Positions 30,533-40,100 of a stretch of DNA of 64,000 nt are shown here, piece after piece. The notes beneath the pieces are model-generated. The model was not told where the DNA came from, did no database searches, and was given only the letters and a program-made list of their open reading frames with translations. Origin of the DNA: Candidatus Ishikawaella capsulata Mpkobe (lineage in GTDB: Bacteria > Pseudomonadota > Gammaproteobacteria > Enterobacterales > Enterobacteriaceae); contig NZ_AP010872.1 of the NCBI RefSeq assembly GCF_000828515.1, positions 629,222 through 693,221 of the forward strand. The letters are read 5' to 3'. The stretch's first letter is position 1. Every line of letters begins with the position of its first letter. The position numbers and the translations under genes are program-made.

Positions 30533-30694
30533 TATATCTTGTATATCGTGAGCTAAAATAAATTATTCGTAAAGGGCTTCATGTGATACACATTAGCGCA
30601 TTTTTTATAAAAATACTCACTATCTCTCTGATAGAAGAGGTTATATTCATTATAACATTTAATAACTATAAATTATATTTACTTAGGAGTTTAT

Positions 30695-30862
30695 GTGGAT
30701 TGTTCTTTTCTGAAAATTTTAGCTTGTCCCAAATGTAATAATGAACTGCATTATAATCATATTACTCACGAATTAATTTGTAAGGTAGATCGCTTAGCCT
30801 TTCCTATAAAAGATGGCATACCACTATTATTAGAGAAAGAAGCCAAACAGTTTAATGAATAA
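30695..30862 (+). CDS. ycaR: UPF0434/Trm112-like small zinc-ribbon protein YcaR
   Basis: 55-residue protein starting with GTG at 30695, five bases after AGGAG (30685-30689); an overlapping ATG at 30693 is out of frame. It reads (V)DCSFLKILACPKCNNEL, then ELICKVDRLAFPIKDGIPLLL, matching E. coli YcaR with its CPxC motif. In E. coli it sits between lpxK and kdsB; neither neighbour is present here. Function unknown; Trm112-like proteins often act as small activator subunits. Confidence 0.9.
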   Translation: MDCSFLKILACPKCNNELHYNHITHELICKVDRLAFPIKDGIPLLLEKEAKQFNE

Positions 30863-31029
30863 TTCTCTATTTTCTTTATCACAAAATTACGCACAAGTAT
30901 TAATACTTAAAATTATATAAAAACTACAAAAAAATAGGAAGTTTTGTGTATAATTAGCAGTACAGATGTATCTCTTTAAAAGACAGTATTTGCTACTACT
31001 AATAAACATTTTAAATGAATGGCAACAAG

Positions 31030-31732
31030 GGATATAGACAGAGTTTAAAGACATTTATTCAATATTTAGCTCCATCTAATGACTATATAAGCCTATGCAT
31101 AATAATATTAAATGAATTTTTCGCCCTATAAACACTTAAGTAAATATGAAAAAATCATACGTATATAAATGTCATAAAACATTATCCAATAATCACGAAC
31201 AAGCGCTGCTGTGCTAGGATTAAATATCCAACAACTACGTATACCGGATATTAGATATAATGTTATTATTATAAATATTCCAAACTATTCATTAATTTAT
31301 TTTAATAAAAAATATATTTTATAAAGTAATTATTGGTCGTATTGATCATAAAACTCCTATTATACAAAGGATAATATTAAAGTATATAATGTACTAGCAG
31401 TCTTAGTGAATGATATTATTTATAAATTTAAGTTAAACCATAATTATCTTAGCAAAAATGGATTTGAGTTATATTTGAGAAATGCAGATGATTATCAAAG
31501 AATTGATATCACTAAAATTAATAGCAAGATTATCTCACCTTCTTCTTTTCCTTATTATATTCGTCAACTCCTCAGTACAATAAATGCAATGGGAAGATAT
31601 AAATTTGATCTGCCTAATTTAAATTCGGTTTATCTCCATGATGCTCCCCATCATGATTTATTTAAGAGCCATATTCGTGTTTGTATACGTATAGATAAGG
31701 CGGCTCATGATACTTACCAAAAGTATACTTAA
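31030..31732 (+). pseudogene. ldtD: Decayed L,D-transpeptidase ldtD (ycbB)
   Basis: Broken remnant of the periplasmic L,D-transpeptidase that crosslinks peptidoglycan. Readable pieces in shifting frames, in order: YLAPSNDYISL near 31060, LGLNIQQLRIPD near 31218, NIPNYSLIYF, then after a frame change VIIGRIDHKTPI, and an open stretch 31406-31732 with FPYYIRQ, GRYKFDLPNLNSVYLHDAPHHDLFK. The catalytic SSGCVR segment is reduced to RVCIR. Position before gloC and aspC equals the E. coli order ycbB-ycbK-ycbL-aspC. The 108-codon open frame should not be taken as a gene. Confidence 0.85.
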
Positions 31733-32070
31733 AAAAAATAATTTTTGCTAAAATACACAAAAATAATTAAACACAATATATATGAATAGATCAAAAGTTT
31801 TTTATTTTCTATTGTTTATTCAATGGCTTGTATGAATATTAATTCTCATTTGCAATTTAAAAAAGATATTTATAATATATGGTTATATAATGAAACTAAA
31901 TGATAATTTCTACATAAATATAATAAAATATACTATATTGACTGATAATATAAGTATAAAAGGTATTACTAGAAAAATTTAAAAATCATGTAAGCATACT
32001 AATAATTTATTTATAAAAGTGCACTTCATACTAATCATAAGATTAAATCTTATTTATATACAGTAAATAT
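31733..32070. other. Eroded gap, ldtD remnant to gloC
   Basis: Position of ycbK in E. coli. No piece of YcbK could be recognised; AT-rich with many stops. Confidence 0.45.
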
Positions 32071-32700
32071 ATGGATTATAAAATTATTGTATTAACAAAT
32101 TTTTTGCAAAATTGTTTAATAATTTGGTGTAAAAATACTTACGACTGCGCTTTAGTAGATCCTGGTGGTGATACCAATAAGCTTAAAAAGCAATTATTAG
32201 ATATTGAATTAAAACCTAACAAAATTTTACTTACTCATGGTCATATTGATCATGTTGCTGGGGCCGCGGAATTGGCAAGTTTTTATAAAATACCTATTAT
32301 AGGCCCTCACATTCAAGATTTATATTTGCTAAATAATTTACCAAACCAAAGCAAAATGTTTCATTTTCCCAAATGTGAACCTTTAAGGCCAGATTATTTT
32401 TTAGAGGAAAATAATATTATTAATATCGGAAACATTAGGTTAGAGGTAATACATTGTCCTGGACATACACCAGGTCATATAGTTTTTTTCAATCGTAAGA
32501 ACAAATTACTTATTGCTGGTGATACTCTTTTTAAAGGTAGTATAGGCCGTACAGATTTTTTACAAGGTAATTATCAACAATTGGTAACAGTTATAAAACA
32601 AAAAATCCTATCATTGGGAGATGAGGTAATCTTAATACCTGGACATGGCCCTATATCTACAGTAGGTAAGGAAAGGATTACTAATCCTTTCCTAAAATAA
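32071..32700 (+). CDS. gloC: Glyoxalase II-like hydrolase YcbL/GloC
   Basis: Metallo-beta-lactamase-fold hydrolase related to glyoxalase II, acting on S-lactoylglutathione-type thioesters. 209 residues (E. coli YcbL 215). Metal ligands are in LTHGHIDHVAGA (HxHxDH, about 55-60), GHTPGH, AGDTLFKGSIGRTD and PGHGP near the C-terminus. With gshB kept, glutathione-dependent detoxification is plausible. It converges with aspC with an 8-base gap. Confidence 0.93.
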   Translation: MDYKIIVLTNFLQNCLIIWCKNTYDCALVDPGGDTNKLKKQLLDIELKPNKILLTHGHIDHVAGAAELASFYKIPIIGPHIQDLYLLNNLPNQSKMFHFPKCEPLRPDYFLEENNIINIGNIRLEVIHCPGHTPGHIVFFNRKNKLLIAGDTLFKGSIGRTDFLQGNYQQLVTVIKQKILSLGDEVILIPGHGPISTVGKERITNPFLK

Positions 32701-32708
32701 TATAATTA

Positions 32709-33899
32709 TTAAATTACAGCTGTAATTGCTGAACATAAATTATATATATTATTTGTCGTGATGCCAGCTATATTTATTCTTCCTGAGTCAACAATATATA
32801 TTCCAAAATCTTTACGTAAGCGAATGACCTGTTGTTTTGTCAATCCTGTATAAGAAAACATTCCATATTGTTGTGTAATAAAATTGAAGTCACGTGTTGC
32901 ACCCATCTCCATTAAATGAGTTACGAACAATGTTCGCATGTCTTTAATACGTTTTCTCATATCAGTAAGTTCTTGTTGCCACTCATTACGTAATGCATTA
33001 TCACTTAATATTTTTACTACAACTGCAGCACCATGTGCCGGTGGATTAGAATAATTGCTTCTAATAATCAATTTTATTTGACTTAACACATTTTTAATAT
33101 GTTTTTCTTCTAGGGAGACTACACTAAGAGCACCTACTCTCTCATTATAAATACCAAAGTTTTTAGAATAAGAGTTAGCAACAATCATTTCATGGTTATT
33201 ATTTAAAAAAATGCGAATTCCCTCAGCGTCTTTATTCAAATTATTTGCAAATCCTTGATAAGCAAAATCAAATAATGGAATCCAACCATTTAATTTAGAT
33301 AATTCGGAAAGTTTTTCCCATTGAGTAGATATCAGATCAATACCTGTTGGATTATGACAACATCCATGTAAAAGTACGGCATCTCCTTTTTTGGCCTCAT
33401 GCAATGAGGTAATCATTCCATTAAAATCTAAAATATGATGTTGATCATCATAATATTTATAATTAATAACTTCCAATCCTGCAGCCTTAAATATATTGTA
33501 ATGATTTGGCCAAGTTGGAGAACTTACCCATATGCGTTTGCAAATAGTTTGAGAAAGCAGAAAATCTGCAGCTATACGTAAAGCAGCAGTTCCACCAGGT
33601 GTTTGTACTGTACAAGTATATTTAGCTTTATTATGATGATTTTCCATTCCAAATAATAAAATTTGCGTATAATACGCAAATGCTAGTAATCCTTCTATAC
33701 TGAGATAATTTTTTGTATTTTCATATTCAAGTAAATATCTCTCAGCTTTTTTTACCGTATTCAAAATAGGGGTTTTACCGGTATTATCTCTATAAATACC
33801 TATACCAAGATTAATTTTATAAGAACGAGGATCTGTAGAAAATAAATCTGCTAATCCTAAAATGGGATCCGCAGGTGCAATAGCAATAGATTCAAACAT
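32709..33899 (-). CDS. aspC: Aspartate aminotransferase
   Basis: PLP aminotransferase of broad specificity (aspartate, aromatic amino acids). The 396 residues equal E. coli AspC. The start [20 protein letters not shown], the [10 protein letters not shown] motif, the PLP lysine in [15 protein letters not shown] (about 246) and the C-terminal arginine region SGRINIAGI are intact. It links the aspartate pool with oxaloacetate, alongside maeA and aspA. Confidence 0.97.
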   Translation of the reverse strand: MFESIAIAPADPILGLADLFSTDPRSYKINLGIGIYRDNTGKTPILNTVKKAERYLLEYENTKNYLSIEGLLAFAYYTQILLFGMENHHNKAKYTCTVQTPGGTAALRIAADFLLSQTICKRIWVSSPTWPNHYNIFKAAGLEVINYKYYDDQHHILDFNGMITSLHEAKKGDAVLLHGCCHNPTGIDLISTQWEKLSELSKLNGWIPLFDFAYQGFANNLNKDAEGIRIFLNNNHEMIVANSYSKNFGIYNERVGALSVVSLEEKHIKNVLSQIKLIIRSNYSNPPAHGAAVVVKILSDNALRNEWQQELTDMRKRIKDMRTLFVTHLMEMGATRDFNFITQQYGMFSYTGLTKQQVIRLRKDFGIYIVDSGRINIAGITTNNIYNLCSAITAVI

Positions 33900-34084
33900 A
33901 TTATACCTTAGCTTAGTTATTTATAATAGAAAACACTTTACTATAAGATTAATCAATCTTATTGAACATTTATTTTATTGAAAATAATTATTTTAATTCG
34001 CGAACATAAATTACATATTTATAAAGATCTTTATTACTCACATAATTAGTGGTCGCTTATACATATCTAATAAATGGAGTTAAT

Positions 34085-34330
34085 CAACAATCAAGGACAT
34101 TAATTTTATATTTTTTACTGGAGTTACACAAATCTTTGCTCGTTTAATTCTGTTTTTTGAACTTGACAGAAATATGTAACTAGTACCTGTATTTTCACAG
34201 TATAATGCTGCTACATCAAAATGAGAAGTATCATACTGTATTACCGTTGCAGAAGTTTTGTTTTTATGATGTACATCTATGCTGGAGGTAATTTGTATTC
34301 ATCATCTGAGTATACTGAATCAGGTTAAAT
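34085..34330 (-). pseudogene. ompF: Probable decayed porin (ompF) between aspC and asnS
   Basis: Read on the minus strand, a stretch near 34160-34260 gives SATVIQYDTSHFDVAALYCENTGTSY, resembling the OmpF/OmpC beta-strand pair around KYDANNIYLAANYGETRN. In E. coli ompF lies exactly between aspC and asnS on this strand. The similarity is short and the rest of the gap (33900-34834) is unreadable, so this is a tentative call resting heavily on synteny. Confidence 0.45.
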
Positions 34331-34834
34331 ATGCTATGAAATAAATTTAAGGATATTAAGCATCCTTAATTTGTCATTAGTCTAGTTAAAAGTATATTGA
34401 AGTATGCCATTATTCCGTCCAAACTATAAATTTCCATATTTTCTCAATGTAAACCCATATAAGCTAAACAAGTATGATAATTTGCTTCATGCGTATTTTA
34501 TATAAAATGACTAATAGTTATTAACATTTATATTATATAGCCAGTTAAAATACATGCTTAACTTTGTGTGAAGGTAATAGCTTTATTTCAAACATCTATT
34601 GACATTGAAAGCTATTGTATTCTCTTTTGTAAGTTTAGGTTTATTGACATTTTTGTAGATATTACTGAGAAATGTTCTTTTCCCATCATAGAGAATTAGT
34701 TTTGAATAGTCTTGATTTATAATGAAGAATTACATTCACCGCATTTATGATAAATGATATCTCTATCAATATTGCGTTTCATTATGGTAATTCTTAGTTA
34801 AATCATAATTAATGATTTAATAATATTAATATTT
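34331..34834. other. Unreadable gap before asnS
   Basis: AT-rich, stop-rich; presumably the rest of the decayed porin and the asnS terminator region. No specific feature supported. Confidence 0.35.
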
Positions 34835-36235
34835 TTAAAAATCAATATTGTATGGACTTCTAGGAAAGGGAATAACTTCTCTTACATTATGTATTCCAGT
34901 AATATAAGCAATTAAGCGCTCAAAACCTAAACCAAAACCTGCATGAGGAACTGTACCATAACGACGTAAATCACGATACCACCAATAATCACTCTTGTTA
35001 AGTCCAATTTCATCTAAACGTTTATCTAATATTTCCAGACGTTCTTCTCGTTGAGAACCGCCGATAATTTCTCCTATTCCCGGTACCAATATATCCATTG
35101 CAGATACTGTTTTCATATCATCATTGAGACGCATATAAAATGCTTTAATTTGTTTTGGATAATTTTTAATTACTACTGAACTTTCAAAATATTTATCTGT
35201 TAAATAACGTTCATGTTCAGAAGCTAGATCCATTCCCCAAGTTATCGGTATATTAAAATATTCATGGTGTTTCTGCAAAATATCAATAACTTCTGTATAA
35301 TCTAAGCACAAAAAGTTAGATAAAAGTAATTTTTCTAAACGTGATATTATTGATTTATTTGAATTTTTATCAAGATATGAAAGATCTTCTGCACGATTTT
35401 CTAAAATAACCTTTACAACATACTTTAACATAGATTCGGCTAATATAATTATATCATTAAGATTAGCAAATGCTATTTCTGGTTCTAACATCCAAAATTC
35501 TGCTAAGTGACGGCTTGTATTAGAATTTTCAGCTCTAAAAACTGGACCAAAAGTATATACTTTTGATAAAGCACATGCATAAGCTTCAGCATTTAATTGA
35601 CCAGATACCGTTAAAAATGTTTCTTTACCAAAAAAATCCTTGCTATAGTCTACCTTATTATTTAAATTACGTGGTATATTTTCTATATCTAACGTAGATA
35701 CTCTAAACATCTCACCAGCTCCTTCTGTATTCGAAGAAGTTATTAAAGGAGTAGATATCCAGTAGTATCCATGTTGATCAAAAAATTGATGGAGAGCTAA
35801 TGCTAAAGTATGACGGATACGTGTCACTGAACCTATCAAATTTGTTCGAGGACGTAGGTGTGCTATTTCTCTCAAATATTCCATACTGTGTTTTTTAGGA
35901 GCTATTGGGTAAGTTTCAGGTTTGTCTATCCACCCTATTACATCAATTTGTATAGCATAAATCTCAACAGATTGGCCTTTACTTGGAGACTTTTTTACAT
36001 ATCCGGCAATTGATACAGAACAACCTGATGTCAGGTGTAGGATCTCACTCTTGTAATTTTTAAGATTATTATTAGCTATAACCTGCACAGTATTTACACA
36101 AGAACCATCATAAATAGCAATAAAAGAAATACCTGCTTTTGAATCTCTTCTAGTACGGACCCATCCACGTATAATAACTTTATTTTCTACTTTTATCCTA
36201 CCATTTAGTATATCCGCTACCAGCATAGTTTTCAT
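34835..36235 (-). CDS. asnS: Asparaginyl-tRNA synthetase
   Basis: Class IIb synthetase charging tRNA-Asn, whose gene is at 55.3 kb. The 466 residues equal E. coli. An N-terminal OB-fold anticodon domain ([25 protein letters not shown] region, about 22-46) is followed by the catalytic core with [19 protein letters not shown] (motif 2) and the C-terminal [15 protein letters not shown] (motif 3). No anomalies. Confidence 0.97.
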   Translation of the reverse strand: MKTMLVADILNGRIKVENKVIIRGWVRTRRDSKAGISFIAIYDGSCVNTVQVIANNNLKNYKSEILHLTSGCSVSIAGYVKKSPSKGQSVEIYAIQIDVIGWIDKPETYPIAPKKHSMEYLREIAHLRPRTNLIGSVTRIRHTLALALHQFFDQHGYYWISTPLITSSNTEGAGEMFRVSTLDIENIPRNLNNKVDYSKDFFGKETFLTVSGQLNAEAYACALSKVYTFGPVFRAENSNTSRHLAEFWMLEPEIAFANLNDIIILAESMLKYVVKVILENRAEDLSYLDKNSNKSIISRLEKLLLSNFLCLDYTEVIDILQKHHEYFNIPITWGMDLASEHERYLTDKYFESSVVIKNYPKQIKAFYMRLNDDMKTVSAMDILVPGIGEIIGGSQREERLEILDKRLDEIGLNKSDYWWYRDLRRYGTVPHAGFGLGFERLIAYITGIHNVREVIPFPRSPYNIDF

Positions 36236-36904
36236 AAGGTCTTTATCTCTATCTTTATTATCATAATGTTTAACAATTTTTTAAATCTATCCGCAGATAA
36301 TCTAAATATTTATTTACTTATATTTAAATCATTTTATGTTTTTATAAATGTTATATAGCATGCTTTACATAACTATTTAATATAATATCCTTACTGGAAA
36401 TATCAAAATGTTTTGCAACTGACCATAAAATTTGATTAAATAATTGCTGATTTAAATAAATTCTTCTCTACATAATATTACAGAACTCATATTATTTGAA
36501 TTTCATCAGCATAAAAGAAAGGCCTAGTTATAATATTATTCAGACGATAAAAACACTTTACCGACCATTATAATGACCATAAAATACAGATGCATATATA
36601 TATTTTATATGCATCTGTATCAAGTAGCCTGGTTAATATAGCATAACCATCTTTAATTATGGATTTATTGGTATTAATTCTAAAAAATTTTTAATTCTCT
36701 ATTAAAGTAAGCAACTTATTATATCTTATACATAAAGTGATTTGCTATCAAATCATATTTTATTTATATGTTTTATCTAAGCTTAGTTAATAGTAAAAAT
36801 GGAATATTTGATTAAGTAAAATATACTTACCGTGAAAATATGTATTCATTAACATTTATAAAGAATTAAATTATTTACTATATAAATTCCTTAAGGAGGA
36901 TATT
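36236..36904. other. Eroded gap, asnS to pyrD
   Basis: pncB, pepN and ycbX lie here in E. coli; none is recognisable. A 15-bp perfect hairpin is described separately. A good AAGGAGGA ribosome-binding site for pyrD ends the gap. Confidence 0.5.
36584..36620. repeat. 15-bp perfect hairpin upstream of pyrD
   Basis: Arms 36584-36598 and 36606-36620 (each containing ACAGATGCATATA or its complement) with a seven-base loop. It is the longest perfect stem in the window. There is no T-tract. It lies between divergent genes asnS and pyrD, so it is not an ordinary 3' terminator. Confidence 0.65.
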
Positions 36905-37915
36905 ATGCTGTATCCTATAATTAGATCTGCTCTCTTTAAAATTGATCCGGAACGTGCTCATAAATTAGTTTTAAAAATTTTAGGTTTGATATCCGGTACA
37001 CCCTTGGAATGGCTTATTAGACAAAATTTATTTTCTAAACCAATAAAATGTATGGGATTAACTTTTAAAAATGCCCTAGGGTTAGCAGCTGGTTTAGATA
37101 AAAATGGTGAGTGTATCCAAGCTTTTAGTTTAATGGGTTTTGGTTTCATTGAAGTAGGAACAGTAACACCGTATTTACAGTTAGGAAATAAAAAACCCCG
37201 TTTATTTCGCTTAGTTGAGGCAGAAGGTATTATTAATCGTATGGGATTTAATAATATAGGCGTTGATGGTCTTATAGAAAATATTAAAAAATCAAAATTT
37301 AAAGGTATTTTAGGTATTAATATTGGTAAAAATAAAAATACTCCAATTGAATATGGAAAAGAAGATTATTTAACATGTATAGAAAAAGTATATAAGTATG
37401 CTAGTTATATTTCTATCAATATATCTTCTCCTAATACCTTAGATTTACGCAAACTCCAATATGGTAGTCTTCTAGAAGACCTTTTATTGACGATCAAAGC
37501 AAAGCAAAAATTTTTAGCAAAAAAATATTTTAAATATGTGCCAATTGTGGTTAAAATTTCTCCAGATCTTTCTGAAGAAGAATTAATCAAAATAGCCGAT
37601 AATTTTATTAGGTATAAAATAGACGGTGTTATTGCTACTAATAGTAGTATAAATAAAAACATTATCAAAGGATTAAATAAAAGTCAGGAAAATGGTGGAT
37701 TAAGTGGTCGACCAATACAATTGCGTAGCACTGAAGTTATTAAGTGTTTATTTCGAGAATTACGAGGACGTATCCCTATTATTGGGGTAGGTGGTATTGA
37801 TTCATTAATTGCTATGCGCGAAAAAATGATTGCTGGTGCATCATTAGGACAAATTTATTCAGGCTTAATATATAAGGGTCCTATTTTAGTGAAAAATATA
37901 GTAAATAATTTATAA
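36905..37915 (+). CDS. pyrD: Dihydroorotate dehydrogenase (quinone), class 2
   Basis: Membrane-associated FMN enzyme oxidising dihydroorotate to orotate, passing electrons to quinone. The 336 residues equal E. coli PyrD. The N-terminal amphipathic extension ([21 protein letters not shown] region) that marks class 2 is kept. FMN/substrate segments [32 protein letters not shown] with the catalytic serine, and GVGGIDS are intact. Preceded by a near-consensus AAGGAGGA ribosome-binding site at 36893-36900. Confidence 0.97.
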   Translation: MLYPIIRSALFKIDPERAHKLVLKILGLISGTPLEWLIRQNLFSKPIKCMGLTFKNALGLAAGLDKNGECIQAFSLMGFGFIEVGTVTPYLQLGNKKPRLFRLVEAEGIINRMGFNNIGVDGLIENIKKSKFKGILGINIGKNKNTPIEYGKEDYLTCIEKVYKYASYISINISSPNTLDLRKLQYGSLLEDLLLTIKAKQKFLAKKYFKYVPIVVKISPDLSEEELIKIADNFIRYKIDGVIATNSSINKNIIKGLNKSQENGGLSGRPIQLRSTEVIKCLFRELRGRIPIIGVGGIDSLIAMREKMIAGASLGQIYSGLIYKGPILVKNIVNNL

Positions 37916-38175
37916 CTTCTTATTTAAAATATTATTTTATAGTATTTATATACTCATATATATACTTAAACTTCATATTATGAAGTATGAAGGACAGGTA
38001 ATTTTTTTTATTTTGAATTTTACTTCCATTATCAACATAACAAACTGATATATACTCAAGATAGTACTAAAGGCTTTTATCCATTAATACAAATTGGCCT
38101 TTAATAAATTAACTAATGTTATTCTGTCATCAATTCAACATTTTTAAAACATTATAATAAAAAATTAAATTATAA

Positions 38176-38493
38176 TTAATGACGCAAACAAGGTTCTTGA
38201 AGTTGTTGTCTGATCGAACTAGCAAGTTCATCTAAAGAAGGTTGGTCAAGATGTTCACACAAAACTTCTCCATATAATTGCACTTCAGCCACATAGGTAT
38301 AGACTGCTTCTCCTGAATAATTTTCTATAATTACGTGATACCATGGATCTGTACGTAATGATTCAGAAACACCAAATTCTTCTAATTTAGGTGTTGTCAA
38401 GGAATATTCGGGATCGACATCAATTATTACTCCGAGCAGACCTGACATTTTATGTCTCACTTGTTGCCCAATGGCAAATTTAGTGAAAATCAT
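38176..38493 (-). CDS. hspQ: Heat shock protein HspQ (hemimethylated DNA-binding family)
   Basis: Specificity-enhancing factor for Lon and other roles in heat stress in E. coli. The open frame extends to 38523, but ATG at 38493 follows GGAGGT (38498-38503 on the complement) by four bases and gives 105 residues, the E. coli length, starting MIFTKFAIGQQVRHKM. WYHVIIENYSGEAVYTYVAE and the C-terminal QPSLDELASSIRQQLQEP match. A lon gene is not in this window; LonH is. Confidence 0.93.
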   Translation of the reverse strand: MIFTKFAIGQQVRHKMSGLLGVIIDVDPEYSLTTPKLEEFGVSESLRTDPWYHVIIENYSGEAVYTYVAEVQLYGEVLCEHLDQPSLDELASSIRQQLQEPCLRH

Positions 38494-39051
38494 CATGACC
38501 TCCAAAAGTACCACGTTTATCAAAATGGAGTTAGATTAAATTATTTTAAAGATAAGTAATATTACTTAAAATTTTTTTTTATGATCCGTAGTATATCCAT
38601 AACAATGATTTTCTACCAATATCTTATTAATAAATACAACATCTAATATCAATAAAAAACTTATTGGTCCATCTCTCCGTTTATATTAATTTTCTTATAA
38701 AAATACCTTTATGCCTAAGTTTTTAAACCTCAATGAATGCATATCAAACTTATAGGTATATAAAATATACGTAATATCAAATGATATATCCAGATATTCA
38801 AAAATATTTAAACATATCTTTCTAAGAAAAAATTTTTTTAATCTCTAATTAAACTGTTTTAACTATATATATGTAAATCTTATCTAGAGTGAGATATGGT
38901 TATACATATATACATGATTATATTTATAAAAGTTTCTTTAAAAAAAGACAAATTAATCATTACTATGATTTTTAGTAATTCAGGCAAATACAAGATTATT
39001 ATCTATTAGTATTTCACTGCCTGAATTTTAATATTCATACTGAAGCTTATA
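38494..39051. other. Non-coding region, hspQ to ompA remnant
   Basis: No coding remnant recognised. A 10-bp inverted repeat (AATTCAGGCA 38977-38986 with TGCCTGAATT 39018-39027) encloses a 31-base loop and is followed by TTTAAT; it may be a terminator or part of the former ompA leader. Confidence 0.45.
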
Positions 39052-40050
39052 ATGAAAAAAAAATTGTTGTAATTTTCTTAGTTTGGATTAGTTTAAAAAC
39101 CCATATTGTCCACGCTGATCTTTATCATAAATATAATTATTGGTATGAGGGAATTAAAAGTGGTTTATCTCATTTTCATAACACTCAATAGTGGTAATGG
39201 TTATGTAAATAATTATGGTATAACTTATTCCAATAAATTTGTATGGAGTACGTTTTTAGGGTATCAGCTGAGCTTGAGGTAGGTTATGATTGGGGTAATG
39301 TATGGCATGGTGGAAAACAGAATTTAGTATATAACTCATGGTATTCATATATTCTATAAATACACTTATGCTACACTATTTAGTATATTAAATATCTCTC
39401 ATAGTATAGGTTTTTTAATATGGCATCTTTATACTTCTCAGATTAATAATTTTATAAATCCTCCAATAGAGGATTATATAAGTATCTCCATTTTATTATC
39501 TGTAGGTTTGGAATATTTATTACAATGTCATTGGATAACAATAACTAGATTATCAGATTATACCTCACATAGGTGATTATAATATAGTAGGAACATCTCC
39601 CATTAATTATATGTTGAGTATTACTATTAGTAAAGTTTTTTGTGATAAATATTCAAAATATCCAATGAGGGGTCATTGGTCAATCGCAAAAGTTAAACAC
39701 TATCTTCTAAAGGCTACAGTATTCTTTGATTTTAACAAATATATATTAAATCAGAGCGCAAAAGCAAGGGTAAAGCTATTTGTTAGTGAATTGAGTACTC
39801 TGAATCTAAAAGAGGTATGGATAATAATGTTAGGTTATACTGATCGTATTGGAACTTATGAATATAACTACAAACTTGCTAAATAACGCCTAATATCTGT
39901 TACTAACTACCTACTAAATCAAAGAATATATGCATTTTTTTATTTATGTTTTATAAACATGAATGTGATAATATTGTATTACATAAATCTCTTATTAAAC
40001 TTCTGGCCAAAGATCATCGAGTAATAATACAAATAAAAGCTATTAAATAA
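39052..40050 (+). pseudogene. ompA: Decayed outer-membrane protein A (ompA)
   Basis: Remnant of OmpA, broken by many stops and frame changes. The ATG at 39052 opens MKKKLL then a stop. Readable pieces: YNYWYEGIKSGLSHFHN near 39130, SLEVGYDWG near 39275, LLSVGLEYLLQCHW, then an open stretch 39611-39886 with FFDFNKYILNQSAKARVKLF and VIMLGYTDRIGTYEYNYKLAK-type residues of the C-terminal OmpA-like domain, and finally DHRVIIQIKAIK before a stop at 40048. It precedes lonH, as ompA precedes ycbZ in E. coli. Loss of this porin-anchor fits an intracellular lifestyle. Confidence 0.9.
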
Positions 40051-40100
40051 AGACAAAAATATAATTTATAAACAAATCTGATAAATATAGACATATAATA

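Noticed and set aside
31406-31732. 108-codon open frame as an independent gene
   Set aside because: It is the C-terminal part of the decayed ldtD with a damaged catalytic motif and upstream pieces in other frames.
39611-39886. 91-codon open frame as an OmpA-like domain protein
   Set aside because: It is a fragment of the ompA wreck, beginning and ending mid-domain.
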